From contig JBBDHW010000019.1 of assembly GCA_040880805.1 (NCBI GenBank), positions 45,870 to 88,110 of the forward strand: 42,241 nucleotides of DNA. Direction: 5' to 3'. The stretch is from Acidimicrobiia bacterium (GTDB lineage: Bacteria > Actinomycetota > Acidimicrobiia > IMCC26256 > DASPTH01). Numbering within the stretch: the first letter of the stretch is position 1; each line of letters begins with the position of its first letter. The notes under the pieces are model-generated. The model was not told where the DNA came from. It saw nothing but the letters and a program-made list of their open reading frames with translations, and did not search any database. A program made the translations under genes and the position numbers. Below are positions 32,085 to 40,341 of the stretch, in pieces.

Positions 32085-33022
32085 TCCTGCGACGCGTGGA
32101 GCCGCCGGATCCACCGAATAACGCGCTCCGGCTCGCGCCGACAGACCTCCCACGTCAGCGGCAGTATCCGCCAGTCGACCGACACGAATTCGGCGAAGCG
32201 CTCGCGGTCCTTTCCCCACGCGGTGCGACCACCATGGTGCTCGAAGCCCTCGCACTCGATTCCGAGCTCGAGCTCGGGCCAGGCGAAATCGAGGCGGTAG
32301 CGACCGCCCGGCAACGCGACCCAGTGCTGACGCTTCGGGAGTGGCACGCCGCTCCGGCAGATGATCGGCCAGGCGAGCGTCTCGAGCGCCGACTCGAGTG
32401 GCCGGCCATCGCCACGGGCGTCGAGCAACGCTTCGAGCCGACCGGCGCCTGGTCGTCCCGACGTGCGAAGCGCGCCGAGGCGAGCAAGCAAACGGTCGGC
32501 TGAGACGAGCTTCCGGCGGATCAGGTCTTCGGTGAGCGCGAGGAGTCGGTGATCCTCGAGCCGACCGGCGACATCGATCAACGTGCGGGTCGGCGTCGTG
32601 ATCGCGATCGGACCCAGCATCGTCCGGTCGGCCCGGTCGAGCCGGGTGCCTCGGTGTACGACGACAGAGTTGGACCGCAGCCGACGGCCCGACGGCACCC
32701 AGAGCTCCATCTTGCGGGCGCGCACTCCCTCGAAGTCCCAGAGCACGCCCGCCGCGCTGTGCGACACGAGCACGCCGTCGCCGGCCCAGAGCACCGCCGT
32801 CATCGCCGACTGTTCCCGCGAATGAGTGGCACCGCCGATTCGGTACACGCGCAGCATCGGCGTGTCCCAACGACCGGTCGCCAGCCGATGCTCGATCTGC
32901 GCTCGCGTTCCCTTGAGCGTCAACACCTGCGCTCTCGAGAACACTCCGAACTGCTTGCGCGCAAGCTCGGCGAGTTCCTTGTCGAGTTCACTGCTCCGTG
33001 CGCCCGGCATTGTCGGGTCCAT
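32051..33022 (-). CDS. AbiEi-like N-terminal domain plus DUF559 (Vsr-like) nuclease
   Basis: A 323-residue protein. Residues about 15-60 fit the winged-helix N-domain annotated as AbiEi antitoxin (LARKQFGVFSRAQVLTLKGT, IEHRLATGRWDTPMLRVYRI). A middle AbiEi-like part has LWVPSGRRLRSNSVVVHRGT, ITTPTRTLIDVAGRLEDHRL. The C-terminal 100 residues are DUF559, a PD-(D/E)XK/Vsr-like nuclease: YRLDFAWPELELGIECEGFE (with the Asp, Glu and nearby ligands), DRERFAEFVSVDWRILPLTW. No AbiEii toxin lies beside it, so it is probably not a toxin-antitoxin pair. The ATG at 33022 and the stop at 32051 both lie inside repeat copies. There is no clear ribosome-binding site; ATG at 33010 is an alternative. Confidence 0.82.
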   Translation of the reverse strand: MDPTMPGARSSELDKELAELARKQFGVFSRAQVLTLKGTRAQIEHRLATGRWDTPMLRVYRIGGATHSREQSAMTAVLWAGDGVLVSHSAAGVLWDFEGVRARKMELWVPSGRRLRSNSVVVHRGTRLDRADRTMLGPIAITTPTRTLIDVAGRLEDHRLLALTEDLIRRKLVSADRLLARLGALRTSGRPGAGRLEALLDARGDGRPLESALETLAWPIICRSGVPLPKRQHWVALPGGRYRLDFAWPELELGIECEGFEHHGGRTAWGKDRERFAEFVSVDWRILPLTWEVCRREPERVIRWIRRLHASQDSLDPGPDNVG

Positions 33023-33033
33023 GGAGCAATGAA
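32990..33033. repeat. Palindromic direct repeat, copy 2 (5' side of the nuclease gene)
   Basis: This is the better palindrome of the pair: outer arms TGCTCCGTG (32992-33000) and CATGGAGCA (33020-33028), inner arms CCCGGCA (33003-33009) and TGTCGGG (33011-33017). It contains the start codon of the nuclease gene (33020-33022, minus strand). Confidence 0.8.
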
Positions 33034-33051
33034 ATCGCGGGGGTGTGTCAG

Positions 33052-34536
33052 CTACGGGTCCAGACGCTCCTGGATCAAGCGTTTCAGTAGCTGCGGGTTG
33101 CCCTGTCCTCGGGTCGCACGCATCGCCAGACCCATGAGGGCATTCAACTTCTTGTCGCGCTCAGGGCCGTCGGCGGCTCGGTACTCGTCGACCAGCGCCG
33201 GATTCTCGGCCAACACCGTGTCAACCACGGCACGGAGCTCGCCAACGTCACTGACCTGCGCCAGCCCGCGCTCTGCGACCACCTGCTTCGGGCGCTTGGG
33301 CTCGCGCAGGCATTCACCCAGCACATCCTTGGCTTGGTTCCGCGACAGCGTGGCGTCGGCGACGAGACCGACGAGCTCGGCGAGCCCGTCGGGTGCGAGC
33401 GGGAGGACCTCCGGCGAGAGGCCGGTCTCGTTGAGGTAGGCGAGCACGTCGCCGACGCACCAGTTGACGACATCCTTGGCAGTGCCCGCGTGGAGCGCGA
33501 CCTCCGCCGCCTCGGCGTAGTCGGCGAGCCCCGGCGTGGCGACCAGGATGCGCGCGTCCAACTCGGTGATCCCCCACGCGGTGGCGAGCCGCGCCCGACG
33601 CGCTGCCGGCAGCTCGGGCATCGACGATCGGACACGCTCGCGCATCTCGTCGGTCGGCGCGACCGGGACGAGGTCGGGCTCCGGGAAGTACCGGTAGTCG
33701 GACGAGCCTTCCTTCGTGCGCATCGAGTGCGTGCGGCCGTCGGCTTCGTCCCAGTGGCGCGTCTCCTGTACGACGCGCTCACCTGTGCCGAGCACCGCGA
33801 TCTGGCGCTCGACCTCGTGGTCGATCGCGCGGCCGAGCGAGCGCAGCGAGTTCATGTTCTTGACCTCGACCTTGACGCCGAGCTCGGAACTGCCCCGCGG
33901 CCGCACCGACACGTTGGCGTCGACGCGCATCGATCCCTCTTCGAACTTCACGTCGGACGCGCCGATCGCCTGCAGCACCGCTCGCAGCTCCGACACGTAC
34001 GCACGGGCCTGCTCCGCGCTGCGGATGTCGGGCCGGCTCACGATCTCCATGAGCGGCACGCCGGCGCGGTTGTAGTCGACGAGCGAGTAGTTCGCCTCGT
34101 GGATGCGGCCACCGCCACCGACGTGGATGGTCTTGCCGGTGTCTTCCTCGAGGTGCGCGCGCTCGATGCCGATGCGCGCGCCGTCGATCTCGATCCACCC
34201 GTCGATGGTGATCGGTTCCGCGTACTGCGAGATCTGGTAGTCCTTGGGCATGTCGGGATAGAAGTAGTTCTTGCGTGCAAAGATCGAGTGCGCGGGTACG
34301 CGCAGGTGCACGGCCTCGGCGAAGCGCAACACGAGCTCGACGGCCTGCGCGTTCAGCACCGGCAAGGAACCCGGGAGCCCGAGACACACCGGACAGACAT
34401 GCGTGTTCGGCTCGGCGCCGAATTCGTTCGCGCAACCACAGAACATCTTCGTGGCGGTAGCCAGCTCGACGTGCACCTCGAGCCCCATGACCGGCTCGTA
34501 GTCGGTGACGACGCCAGTGGTTGTGTCGGTGCTCAC
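33052..34536 (-). CDS. gatB: Asp-tRNA(Asn)/Glu-tRNA(Gln) amidotransferase subunit B
   Basis: A 494-residue GatB that phosphorylates and amidates mischarged Glu-tRNA(Gln) or Asp-tRNA(Asn). It starts with the family signature [23 protein letters not shown], then [82 protein letters not shown] and [16 protein letters not shown]. The C-terminal YqeY-like tail ([49 protein letters not shown]) is present. The GTG start at 34536 overlaps the gatA stop by four bases, in the order gatC-gatA-gatB. Confidence 0.97.
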   Translation of the reverse strand: MSTDTTTGVVTDYEPVMGLEVHVELATATKMFCGCANEFGAEPNTHVCPVCLGLPGSLPVLNAQAVELVLRFAEAVHLRVPAHSIFARKNYFYPDMPKDYQISQYAEPITIDGWIEIDGARIGIERAHLEEDTGKTIHVGGGGRIHEANYSLVDYNRAGVPLMEIVSRPDIRSAEQARAYVSELRAVLQAIGASDVKFEEGSMRVDANVSVRPRGSSELGVKVEVKNMNSLRSLGRAIDHEVERQIAVLGTGERVVQETRHWDEADGRTHSMRTKEGSSDYRYFPEPDLVPVAPTDEMRERVRSSMPELPAARRARLATAWGITELDARILVATPGLADYAEAAEVALHAGTAKDVVNWCVGDVLAYLNETGLSPEVLPLAPDGLAELVGLVADATLSRNQAKDVLGECLREPKRPKQVVAERGLAQVSDVGELRAVVDTVLAENPALVDEYRAADGPERDKKLNALMGLAMRATRGQGNPQLLKRLIQERLDP

Positions 34537-35957
34537 GCCACGCTCGCTTCGAGCACGCGTGCGGTGCGGAACATCACGGGTTCACCGAGCGCGGGTGCGA
34601 GTACCTGAACGCCAATTGGCAACCCGCCAACGCCTGAGCCGTACGGCACGCTCATTCCGGGATGGCCGGCGAGGTTGGTGGGAATGGTGCAGATATCGGA
34701 GAGGTACATCGCCAGCGGGTCGGCCGTCTTCGCGCCGATCTCGAATGCCACGGTGGGCGACGTGGGCGAGAGCAGCACGTCGAAGTGTTCGTAGGCGCGG
34801 GCGAAGTCACGGATGATCAGCGTACGAACGCGCTGAGCCTGGCCGTAGTACGCGTCGTAGTAGCCGGCCGACAGCGCGTACGTACCGAGCATGATGCGGC
34901 GCTTCACCTCGGTGCCGAAGCCTGCGTCGCGAGTGCGCGCGTTCATGGTGGCGACGTCGTCACCGTCGACGCGCAGCCCGTAGCGAACGCCGTCGTACCG
35001 CGCGAGGTTCGACGACGCCTCCGCGGGCGCGATCAGGTAGTACGCCGACAGGCCGAACACCGCGCTCGGCACGCTCACGCGGTCGACGGTGGCACCTGCC
35101 TTCTCGAGCGCCAGTGCCGCCTGCTCCACCGCCGCGACGATTTCGGGCTGGATCCCCTCTGCATCGGTGAGCTCCTCGACGATCCCGACGCTCAAGCCCT
35201 CGACACCGTGCTCCACGACGGGCAGGACCGCCTCGCGCGCGTCCGGGATCGACGTGGAGTCGGCCGGGTCGTGACCGGCGATCACGTCGAGGAGCAGCGC
35301 CGCGTCGGCGACGGTGGTGGCGAACGGACCGATCTGGTCGAGCGAGCTCGCGAACGCCACGAGCCCGTACCGCGACACCGAGCCGTAGGTGGGCTTCACA
35401 CCGACGACGCCGCAAAGCGCGGCGGGCTGGCGGATCGAACCACCGGTGTCGGAGCCGAGGCCGAGCGGCGCGTACCCCGCGGCGACCGCGGCGGCCGAGC
35501 CTCCGCTCGAGCCACCCGGCACGCGCGACAGATCGTGCGGGTTCCGGGTGGGCCCGAACGCCGAGTTCTCCGTAGACGATCCCATCGCGAACTCGTCGAG
35601 GTTGGTCTTCGCGATCGGGATCGCGCCCGCGCCGAGCACGCGCTCGACGACGGTCGCGGTATACGGCGGGCACCAGCCCTCCAGAATGCGCGACGAGCAG
35701 GTGGTGGGTACGCCGCGCGTGCAGAGGTTGTCTTTCAACACGATGGGGACACCCGCAAGTGGTCCCGGATCGTCGCCGCGTGCGATCGCGCCATCGATCG
35801 CCGCCGCAGCCGCTCGCGCCGAGTCGCCGGTGACGAGGTTGCAGGCATGGAGCTCCGGCTCCTGCGCGGCCACGACCGCCAGGTGCTCCTCCACGATGTC
35901 GACGGCAAGCCGATCGCCCGCGCGCACCGCGCCGGCGAGCTCGAGCGCTCGCGTCAT
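34533..35957 (-). CDS. gatA: Asp-tRNA(Asn)/Glu-tRNA(Gln) amidotransferase subunit A
   Basis: A 474-residue amidase-signature glutaminase that supplies ammonia to GatB. The catalytic Lys is in [20 protein letters not shown], the two serines in [17 protein letters not shown] and [19 protein letters not shown]. GatA-specific stretches are [39 protein letters not shown] and [24 protein letters not shown], followed by [23 protein letters not shown]. The ATG overlaps the gatC stop (ATGA at 35954-35957), and the stop overlaps gatB, so the three subunits are translationally coupled. Confidence 0.97.
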   Translation of the reverse strand: MTRALELAGAVRAGDRLAVDIVEEHLAVVAAQEPELHACNLVTGDSARAAAAAIDGAIARGDDPGPLAGVPIVLKDNLCTRGVPTTCSSRILEGWCPPYTATVVERVLGAGAIPIAKTNLDEFAMGSSTENSAFGPTRNPHDLSRVPGGSSGGSAAAVAAGYAPLGLGSDTGGSIRQPAALCGVVGVKPTYGSVSRYGLVAFASSLDQIGPFATTVADAALLLDVIAGHDPADSTSIPDAREAVLPVVEHGVEGLSVGIVEELTDAEGIQPEIVAAVEQAALALEKAGATVDRVSVPSAVFGLSAYYLIAPAEASSNLARYDGVRYGLRVDGDDVATMNARTRDAGFGTEVKRRIMLGTYALSAGYYDAYYGQAQRVRTLIIRDFARAYEHFDVLLSPTSPTVAFEIGAKTADPLAMYLSDICTIPTNLAGHPGMSVPYGSGVGGLPIGVQVLAPALGEPVMFRTARVLEASVA

Positions 35958-36250
35958 GGCGCGTCGAGGATGCGGGGGACGCGGAACCGTTCGTCTTCGG
36001 TGGCAGGCGCCATCGCGAGCACCTCGTCGCGGTCGAGGCTCGTGTGCGGCTCGTCGGAGCGCAGGACGTTGACGAGCGGCAACGGGTGCGCAGTGGGTGG
36101 CACGTCGTGGGTGTCGAGCCCTGCCACCTGCTGGGCGTGCTCGAGGATCACCCCGAGCTCGCGGGTGAACTGCTCGATCTCGTCGTCGTCGAGCGCGAGA
36201 CGAGCGAGTCGCGCGACGTGCTCGACGTCGGCGCGTGTGAGCTGAGCCAT
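35954..36250 (-). CDS. gatC: Asp-tRNA(Asn)/Glu-tRNA(Gln) amidotransferase subunit C
   Basis: A 98-residue GatC that holds GatA and GatB together. It shows the standard N-terminus [20 protein letters not shown], then the [20 protein letters not shown] helix, and ends with FRVPRILDA, a typical C-terminal GatA-wrapping segment. It is the first gene of the gatCAB operon. A minus-strand -10 TAGACT lies six bases upstream of the ATG, and no Shine-Dalgarno is present, so the operon mRNA is probably leaderless. Confidence 0.95.
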   Translation of the reverse strand: MAQLTRADVEHVARLARLALDDDEIEQFTRELGVILEHAQQVAGLDTHDVPPTAHPLPLVNVLRSDEPHTSLDRDEVLAMAPATEDERFRVPRILDAP

Positions 36251-36256
36251 TGGACG

Positions 36257-36262
36257 AGTCTA
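36257..36262 (-). promoter_or_regulatory. Putative -10 box of gatCAB
   Basis: On the minus strand TAGACT lies six bases upstream of the gatC ATG. The divergent SCP2 gene has its own box at 36271-36276, nine bases farther on. Confidence 0.5.
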
Positions 36263-36270
36263 GGGATCGC

Positions 36271-36276
36271 TACCAT
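36271..36276 (+). promoter_or_regulatory. Putative -10 box of the SCP2 gene
   Basis: TACCAT lies six bases before the GTG at 36283 and supports that start over an upstream TTG at 36250. Confidence 0.5.
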
Positions 36277-36282
36277 GCCGCC

Positions 36283-36684
36283 GTGCCTGCATACCCCTTC
36301 CTGTCCGACGAGTGGCTGGCCGAAGTGCGACGCATCGTCGACGAGCAGAACATCGAAGTGCCCGCGGGCACGAACATCACGATGAACCTCCTGGTGACCG
36401 GCACGCCATTCCCTGAAGACCGTCGCCTGCACATCGCGATGCAGGAGGGCACTGCGGATTGGAGCGGCGGTCACGCGGACGGCGCCGACCTCACGCTCAC
36501 GACCGATTACGTGACCGCTCGGGACATCCTCATGTCGGGCGATCCGCAGGCGGCGCTCCAGGCGTTCATGGAGGGCAAGGTGAAGATCCAGGGTGACCTC
36601 ACGAAGCTCATGGCCGCGCAGGCCACGGGCGCCGCCCCCGGTGGACCCGGCCTCGCGAGCAGGCTCACCCAAATCACGGAATAG
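36283..36684 (+). CDS. SCP2 sterol-binding domain protein
   Basis: A 133-residue single-domain protein of the SCP2 fold. It has the N-terminal helix FLSDEWLAEVRRIVDEQNI, beta strands TNITMNLLVTGTPF and RRLHIAMQEGTADWSGGHAD, and the typical LTLTTDYVTARDILMSGDPQ, AALQAFMEGKVKIQGDLTKLMA ending, which is a strong SCP2 signature. Such proteins bind lipids or acyl-CoA in a hydrophobic tunnel; the ligand is unknown. The GTG at 36283 was chosen on homology and the -10 box six bases upstream. It is divergent from gatC. Confidence 0.88.
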   Translation: MPAYPFLSDEWLAEVRRIVDEQNIEVPAGTNITMNLLVTGTPFPEDRRLHIAMQEGTADWSGGHADGADLTLTTDYVTARDILMSGDPQAALQAFMEGKVKIQGDLTKLMAAQATGAAPGGPGLASRLTQITE

Positions 36685-36944
36685 GGATCAGGGAGTGACG
36701 GCCGGGTCGACCACCAGGAACCGCGCCGGCTCGAGTGGCCCCGCCGCCGCGATCGGCACCCGTGGCCCGGGACGCCCGACCGAGCGCCCGTAGCCGTTCC
36801 CAGGACCACGTGGACCGGGCCTGGCCGTCGCACCACGAGATGGTCGCCGCATCCGCTTCCTCCCGTTCGCGGAGAGCCGCCGCTCACCGTCCCACCGTGA
36901 AGACGCAGAAACACGTCGCGTGTCACACGCGCGCCGAGAAAGTT
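36685..36944. other. Gap without a convincing gene
   Basis: These 260 bases lie between the SCP2 and kinase stops. A 54-codon minus-strand frame (36688-36852, ending ARFLVVDPAVTP) exists, but its start has no support and other frames are equally open. A 6-bp hairpin CGCGTG/CACGCG around TCA (36917-36931) with a short T-run on the minus strand could be a weak terminator for the kinase gene. Confidence 0.4.
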
Positions 36945-38801
36945 TCAGAAGACCAGCGTGACCTTCGTGCCCTTCTTGACGCTCTGGTTGGCGGCGGGAG
37001 TCTGGTCACGGACGAGGCGGCCGGGAAGGTAGCCCACCGTGTCGACGTCGAGCCCGAGCGCCACGAGCTGCGCCTGGGCCGCCTCGAGCGTCCTGGTCTT
37101 CAGGTCCGGGACAGTGATGAGCTCTTGGCCCTTGCTCACCACGATCTGCACCGACGATCCGCGAGCGGCAAGCGTTCCCACCGGCGGGTTGGTACCGATG
37201 ACCTTGTCGACGGGGACGGTGTCGCTGAAGTCGTCGCCACGGGTCACCGTGAAGCCCTTCGCGGTGAGCGCCTGCCCGGCTTGGTCATAGCTCTGGTTCG
37301 ACACGTCGACGACCTGCACGGGCGCGGGACCATTGCTGACGAGCAACGTGATCGCGGAGTCGCGCAGGGCTGTACCACCGATCGGCGGATCGGTGTCGAT
37401 GACACTGTTGTACGGAACGGTCTCGTCGTACTGCGGTTTCGCCGTGACGACGAAGCCATCTTGCTCGAGCCGCGCCTGCGCCTCGTCGGGCGAAAGCTCC
37501 CGCACGTCGGGAATCGGTACCCGGGGTGGTCCGCGCGAAACGACGAGCTGCACTTTGCTGCCGTCGCTCGCGAACGAACCGCTCGCCGGGCGTTGCGCAA
37601 TGACCACTCCCGCAGGGTCGTCGGCTTTCCGTTCGACGATCGTGAAGAGGAGGCCTTCGGTCGCGATGCGGTTCGTCGCGTCGTCCTTGCTCAAGCCCAC
37701 GACCGACGGCACCGCGACCGTGCCACCACCCGTGGTGACGATCGCGACACCGGCCGCCACGAGTGCGGCGATCACCACGAACGCGACGACCAGCGGCACG
37801 AGCCGCCGCGAACCTGGCGCGCGCGTGGCGTGGAGCGACACGGGGACGGGTTCGTCCGGGGCGTCGTGGGGCGCGTCCTGGTCGAACAGCCGCGTCGAGA
37901 CACCGATCTGCGTGGGATCGACGACGCCGCTGTCGGCGCCGAGCCCGGGGAGCGCGAGCGGCTGTGCGCGCGGGAACGCACGCGCAGCATCGGCGAGCGC
38001 CGCGCCCATGGTGGCCGCATCGGGGTAGCGCTCGGCCGGATCCGGACGGCCGGCGCGTTCGACGACAGCCCCGAGGCGGCCGAGCTCCGCCGGCGCGAGC
38101 AGCGGTGTGTGCTGGCGCGCCGCGAGCGTGCCGATCGCGGTGTCGGCCATCGCGGGCACGGTGCCCGTGACGGATTCGGCGAGCACCACCGCGAGTGCGT
38201 AGAGGTCGGCGCGGCCGTCGAGCGGCGCGCCGGTGGCCTGCTCGGGCGCGGCGTACCGCGCGGTGCCGACCACCGAACCCGCGGGCTCCGTCCAACTCGC
38301 TTCGGCGAGCGCGCGCGCGAGACCGAAGTCGGCGACGCGGAGGATGCCGTGCTCGTCGAACAGGAGGTTGGCAGGTTTGATGTCGCGGTGGACGATCCCG
38401 CGCACGTGCGCGTACTCGAGCGCGGCCGTGACCTGCCGCCCGACGTGGATGGCCTGCGCGGGAGTGAGCCGTTCGCCGGTGTCGAGCAGGCCGCGGAGGC
38501 TTCCGCCCCTCAAGAGCTCGAGCACCATGAACGGCAGGTCGTCGTCGCCCCAGTCGTAGACGGCCATCACGTTCGGGTGGTTGAGCGAGGCCGCCACCTG
38601 CGCTTCGCTGCGGAACCGCCGCAGGAAGCCGGCGTCGTCCGCGAGGGCGAGGTGGAGCACCTTCACCGCGACCCGGCGCCGGAGCCGAACGTCGTCGGCC
38701 ACGTAGACGCGACCGCTCGCGCCCGCGCCTATCGGCGTGAGCAGGCGGTATCGGCCGGCGAGGACTCGGCCGGTGAGATCGGCGACGCCACTGATCGCCA
38801 T
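36945..38801 (-). CDS. PknB-like Ser/Thr protein kinase with four PASTA domains
   Basis: A 618-residue membrane kinase. The cytoplasmic kinase has the glycine loop PIGAGASGRVYVADD, VAVKVL Lys, the HRDIKPANLLF catalytic loop, VADFGLARA and GTARYAAPEQA. A Pro/Ala-rich linker follows, then one transmembrane helix (VPLVVAFVVIAALVAAGVAIV, near residues 325-345). Four extracellular PASTA repeats end the protein (VPSVVGLSKDDATNRI; IPDVRELSPDEAQARL; VVDVSNQSYDQAGQAL; VPDLKTRTLEAAQAQL). PASTA kinases sense peptidoglycan fragments or lipid II and control cell wall and division. ATG at 38801 has a -10 TACGTT seven bases upstream. No pbpA, rodA or phosphatase genes are adjacent, unlike the usual pknB locus. 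Confidence 0.95.
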   Translation of the reverse strand: MAISGVADLTGRVLAGRYRLLTPIGAGASGRVYVADDVRLRRRVAVKVLHLALADDAGFLRRFRSEAQVAASLNHPNVMAVYDWGDDDLPFMVLELLRGGSLRGLLDTGERLTPAQAIHVGRQVTAALEYAHVRGIVHRDIKPANLLFDEHGILRVADFGLARALAEASWTEPAGSVVGTARYAAPEQATGAPLDGRADLYALAVVLAESVTGTVPAMADTAIGTLAARQHTPLLAPAELGRLGAVVERAGRPDPAERYPDAATMGAALADAARAFPRAQPLALPGLGADSGVVDPTQIGVSTRLFDQDAPHDAPDEPVPVSLHATRAPGSRRLVPLVVAFVVIAALVAAGVAIVTTGGGTVAVPSVVGLSKDDATNRIATEGLLFTIVERKADDPAGVVIAQRPASGSFASDGSKVQLVVSRGPPRVPIPDVRELSPDEAQARLEQDGFVVTAKPQYDETVPYNSVIDTDPPIGGTALRDSAITLLVSNGPAPVQVVDVSNQSYDQAGQALTAKGFTVTRGDDFSDTVPVDKVIGTNPPVGTLAARGSSVQIVVSKGQELITVPDLKTRTLEAAQAQLVALGLDVDTVGYLPGRLVRDQTPAANQSVKKGTKVTLVF

Positions 38802-38808
38802 TCGGTCC

Positions 38809-38814
38809 AACGTA
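38809..38814 (-). promoter_or_regulatory. Putative -10 box of the PASTA kinase gene
   Basis: On the minus strand TACGTT lies seven bases upstream of the ATG at 38801 and supports that start against longer in-frame options. Confidence 0.45.
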
Positions 38815-38852
38815 CCGGCCACCACGACGCTGAACGTGGCACCCCCGAGCGT

Positions 38853-38858
38853 TACCCT
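38853..38858 (+). promoter_or_regulatory. Putative -10 box of the small membrane protein gene
   Basis: TACCCT lies six bases before the ATG at 38865, the same hexamer and spacing as at 29899-29911. Confidence 0.5.
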
Positions 38859-38864
38859 CGGCGA

Positions 38865-39311
38865 ATGGCCGACGCGAAGCGCGCGCGTGTGTTCGAGCAC
38901 CCGGGCCGCGTCGCAGTGATCGTGATCGCGCTGATCGTGGTCCTCAACCTCGGCTACTTCTTGCTGCGCGACACCGACACGAGCACCGGAGGCACCCGTC
39001 CCGAGCTTCCGTCCACGATCGAGGCGATCGGCCCCGAACGCGGCGAGCTCACCGGATTGATCGACGACGTCGAGGTAGATCTCCAGGACCAGTACACCGG
39101 GGTCCTGGAAATCGACGGCAAGGAGATCCCGGAGGACCAGCTCGACCGCATCGAGCAGCTCGGGGTGATCGCGTTCCGTCCCGGTCCGGGGAAGGAGCTC
39201 ACCCGTTTCAACACCGGCGACAACTTCGCCGTCGTGCACTACTGGCTGAGGACCGACCCGCGCCCGGCCGAGCCGTTCACCTTCTCCTGGCGCTTCCGCG
39301 CCGCTGCGTAG
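38865..39311 (+). CDS. Small single-pass membrane protein of unknown function
   Basis: A 148-residue protein. A short basic N-terminus (ADAKRARVFEHPGR) precedes one transmembrane segment (VAVIVIALIVVLNLGYFLL, residues about 16-34). The rest is an acidic, probably extracytoplasmic beta-rich domain containing RPELPSTIEAIGPERGE, VEVDLQDQYTGVLEIDGKEI and RFNTGDNFAVVHYWLRTD. I do not recognise a named family. It is divergent from the PASTA kinase and may share its function at the cell surface, but that is a guess. The start is supported by TACCCT six bases upstream. Confidence 0.75.
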   Translation: MADAKRARVFEHPGRVAVIVIALIVVLNLGYFLLRDTDTSTGGTRPELPSTIEAIGPERGELTGLIDDVEVDLQDQYTGVLEIDGKEIPEDQLDRIEQLGVIAFRPGPGKELTRFNTGDNFAVVHYWLRTDPRPAEPFTFSWRFRAAA

Positions 39312-39317
39312 GTCGGG

Positions 39318-40319
39318 TCAGCTCACCTGCAGCACCGCCGCGCCCCGCACGCGGTCCGACGCGATCGCCGCGAGCGCGCGGTTCGCATCCTCGAGTGCGT
39401 AGGTCTCGTACGCGACGCGGATTTCCGCCTCGGCGGCGATCGCCATGAACTCCTGCGCGTCGCGCCGCGTCATGTTCGCGACCGAGCGGAGGCTTCGCTC
39501 GCGCCAGAGCAGCGAGTAGTCGAATGCGGGGATCGTGCTCATGTGGATACCGGCGAGGCTCACGGTCCCGCCAGGGCGCACGAGTTGCAGCGCAACCGGT
39601 ACGAGCTCGCCCGCGGGCGCGAAGATCACGGCGCGGTCACACGTTTCGGGCGGCAGCTCCGCCGCGTCCCCGACCCACGATGCGCCCATCTCACGCGCGA
39701 GCTCGCGATGACGCTCCCCGCGCGTGAGAACGACCGCGTCACAACCCCAATGGTGCAACACCTGGATCGCGAGATGCGCCGACGCACCGAATCCCATCAA
39801 CGCGACGCGTTCTCCCGGCCGCACCTCCGCGCGCCGCAACGCGCGATAGCCGATCACGCCCGCGCAGAGCAGCGGCGCCGCTTCGAGGTCACCGAGCGCG
39901 TCGGGCAGCTGCACCGCGAAGGCCTCGGGCACCGTGAGCGCGTCGGCGTACCCACCGTCGACGGTCCATCCGGTGAATTCGGCGTGCTCGCACAGGTTCT
40001 CCTCGCCCCGCCGGCAGTACTCGCAGACGCCGCAGGTGCGGTGCAGCCACGGCACGCCGACACGATCACCCAGGTGCAGCAGCTCACAGCCGTCGCCGAG
40101 CGCGTCGACCCTCCCGACGACCTGATGCCCGGGAACCACGGGAAGGTGTGGAAGGTCGAGGTCCCCCTCGACGATGTGGAGGTCGGTGCGGCAGCACGCG
40201 CAGACCGTGACCCGCACCCGCGCCTCGCCGGGACCCGGCTCCGGAACCTCGCGCTCGACGAGTTCGAGCGGTCGCGACGCGATCGGAGCCGAACGACGCA
40301 GCTCGAGCGCGCGCATCAC
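39318..40319 (-). CDS. Zinc-dependent alcohol dehydrogenase family protein
   Basis: A 333-residue medium-chain dehydrogenase/reductase. The catalytic zinc ligands are in VCACCRTDLHIVEGD (Cys) and PVVPGHQVVGRVDALG (His). The structural zinc site is CGVCEYCRRGEENLC. The Rossmann fold has VALMGFGASAHLAIQVLHH, where the usual GxGxxG is GFGASA. It oxidises alcohols or reduces aldehydes with NAD(P); the substrate is unknown. The GTG at 40319 (GTG-ATG) is preferred because a minus-strand -10 TAAGTT ends six bases before it; ATG at 40316 is the alternative. Confidence 0.93.
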   Translation of the reverse strand: MMRALELRRSAPIASRPLELVEREVPEPGPGEARVRVTVCACCRTDLHIVEGDLDLPHLPVVPGHQVVGRVDALGDGCELLHLGDRVGVPWLHRTCGVCEYCRRGEENLCEHAEFTGWTVDGGYADALTVPEAFAVQLPDALGDLEAAPLLCAGVIGYRALRRAEVRPGERVALMGFGASAHLAIQVLHHWGCDAVVLTRGERHRELAREMGASWVGDAAELPPETCDRAVIFAPAGELVPVALQLVRPGGTVSLAGIHMSTIPAFDYSLLWRERSLRSVANMTRRDAQEFMAIAAEAEIRVAYETYALEDANRALAAIASDRVRGAAVLQVS

Positions 40320-40325
40320 CGCCCG

Positions 40326-40335
40326 AACTTACACT
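40326..40335. promoter_or_regulatory. Overlapping divergent -10 boxes (alcohol dehydrogenase/cyclase)
   Basis: The 10-mer AACTTACACT reads TACACT on plus (six bases before the GTG at 40342) and TAAGTT on minus (six bases before the GTG at 40319), sharing the TA at 40330-40331. The start codons are 22 bases apart. Confidence 0.55.
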
Positions 40336-40341
40336 CGCGCC

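Noticed and set aside
32051-33022. Reading the AbiEi/DUF559 gene as half of a type IV toxin-antitoxin pair
   Set aside because: No AbiEii-like nucleotidyltransferase toxin gene is adjacent on either side; the neighbours are an aldolase-like gene and gatB.
36688-36852. A possible 54-codon minus-strand gene ending ARFLVVDPAVTP
   Set aside because: There is no ribosome-binding site or -10 box at the right spacing, competing frames are open over the same bases, and no family is recognised. It could be a relic.
36735-39311. An 858-codon plus-strand frame opposite the PASTA kinase
   Set aside because: It is antisense to the kinase. Only its last part (from 38865) is a real gene, with its own promoter and transmembrane segment.
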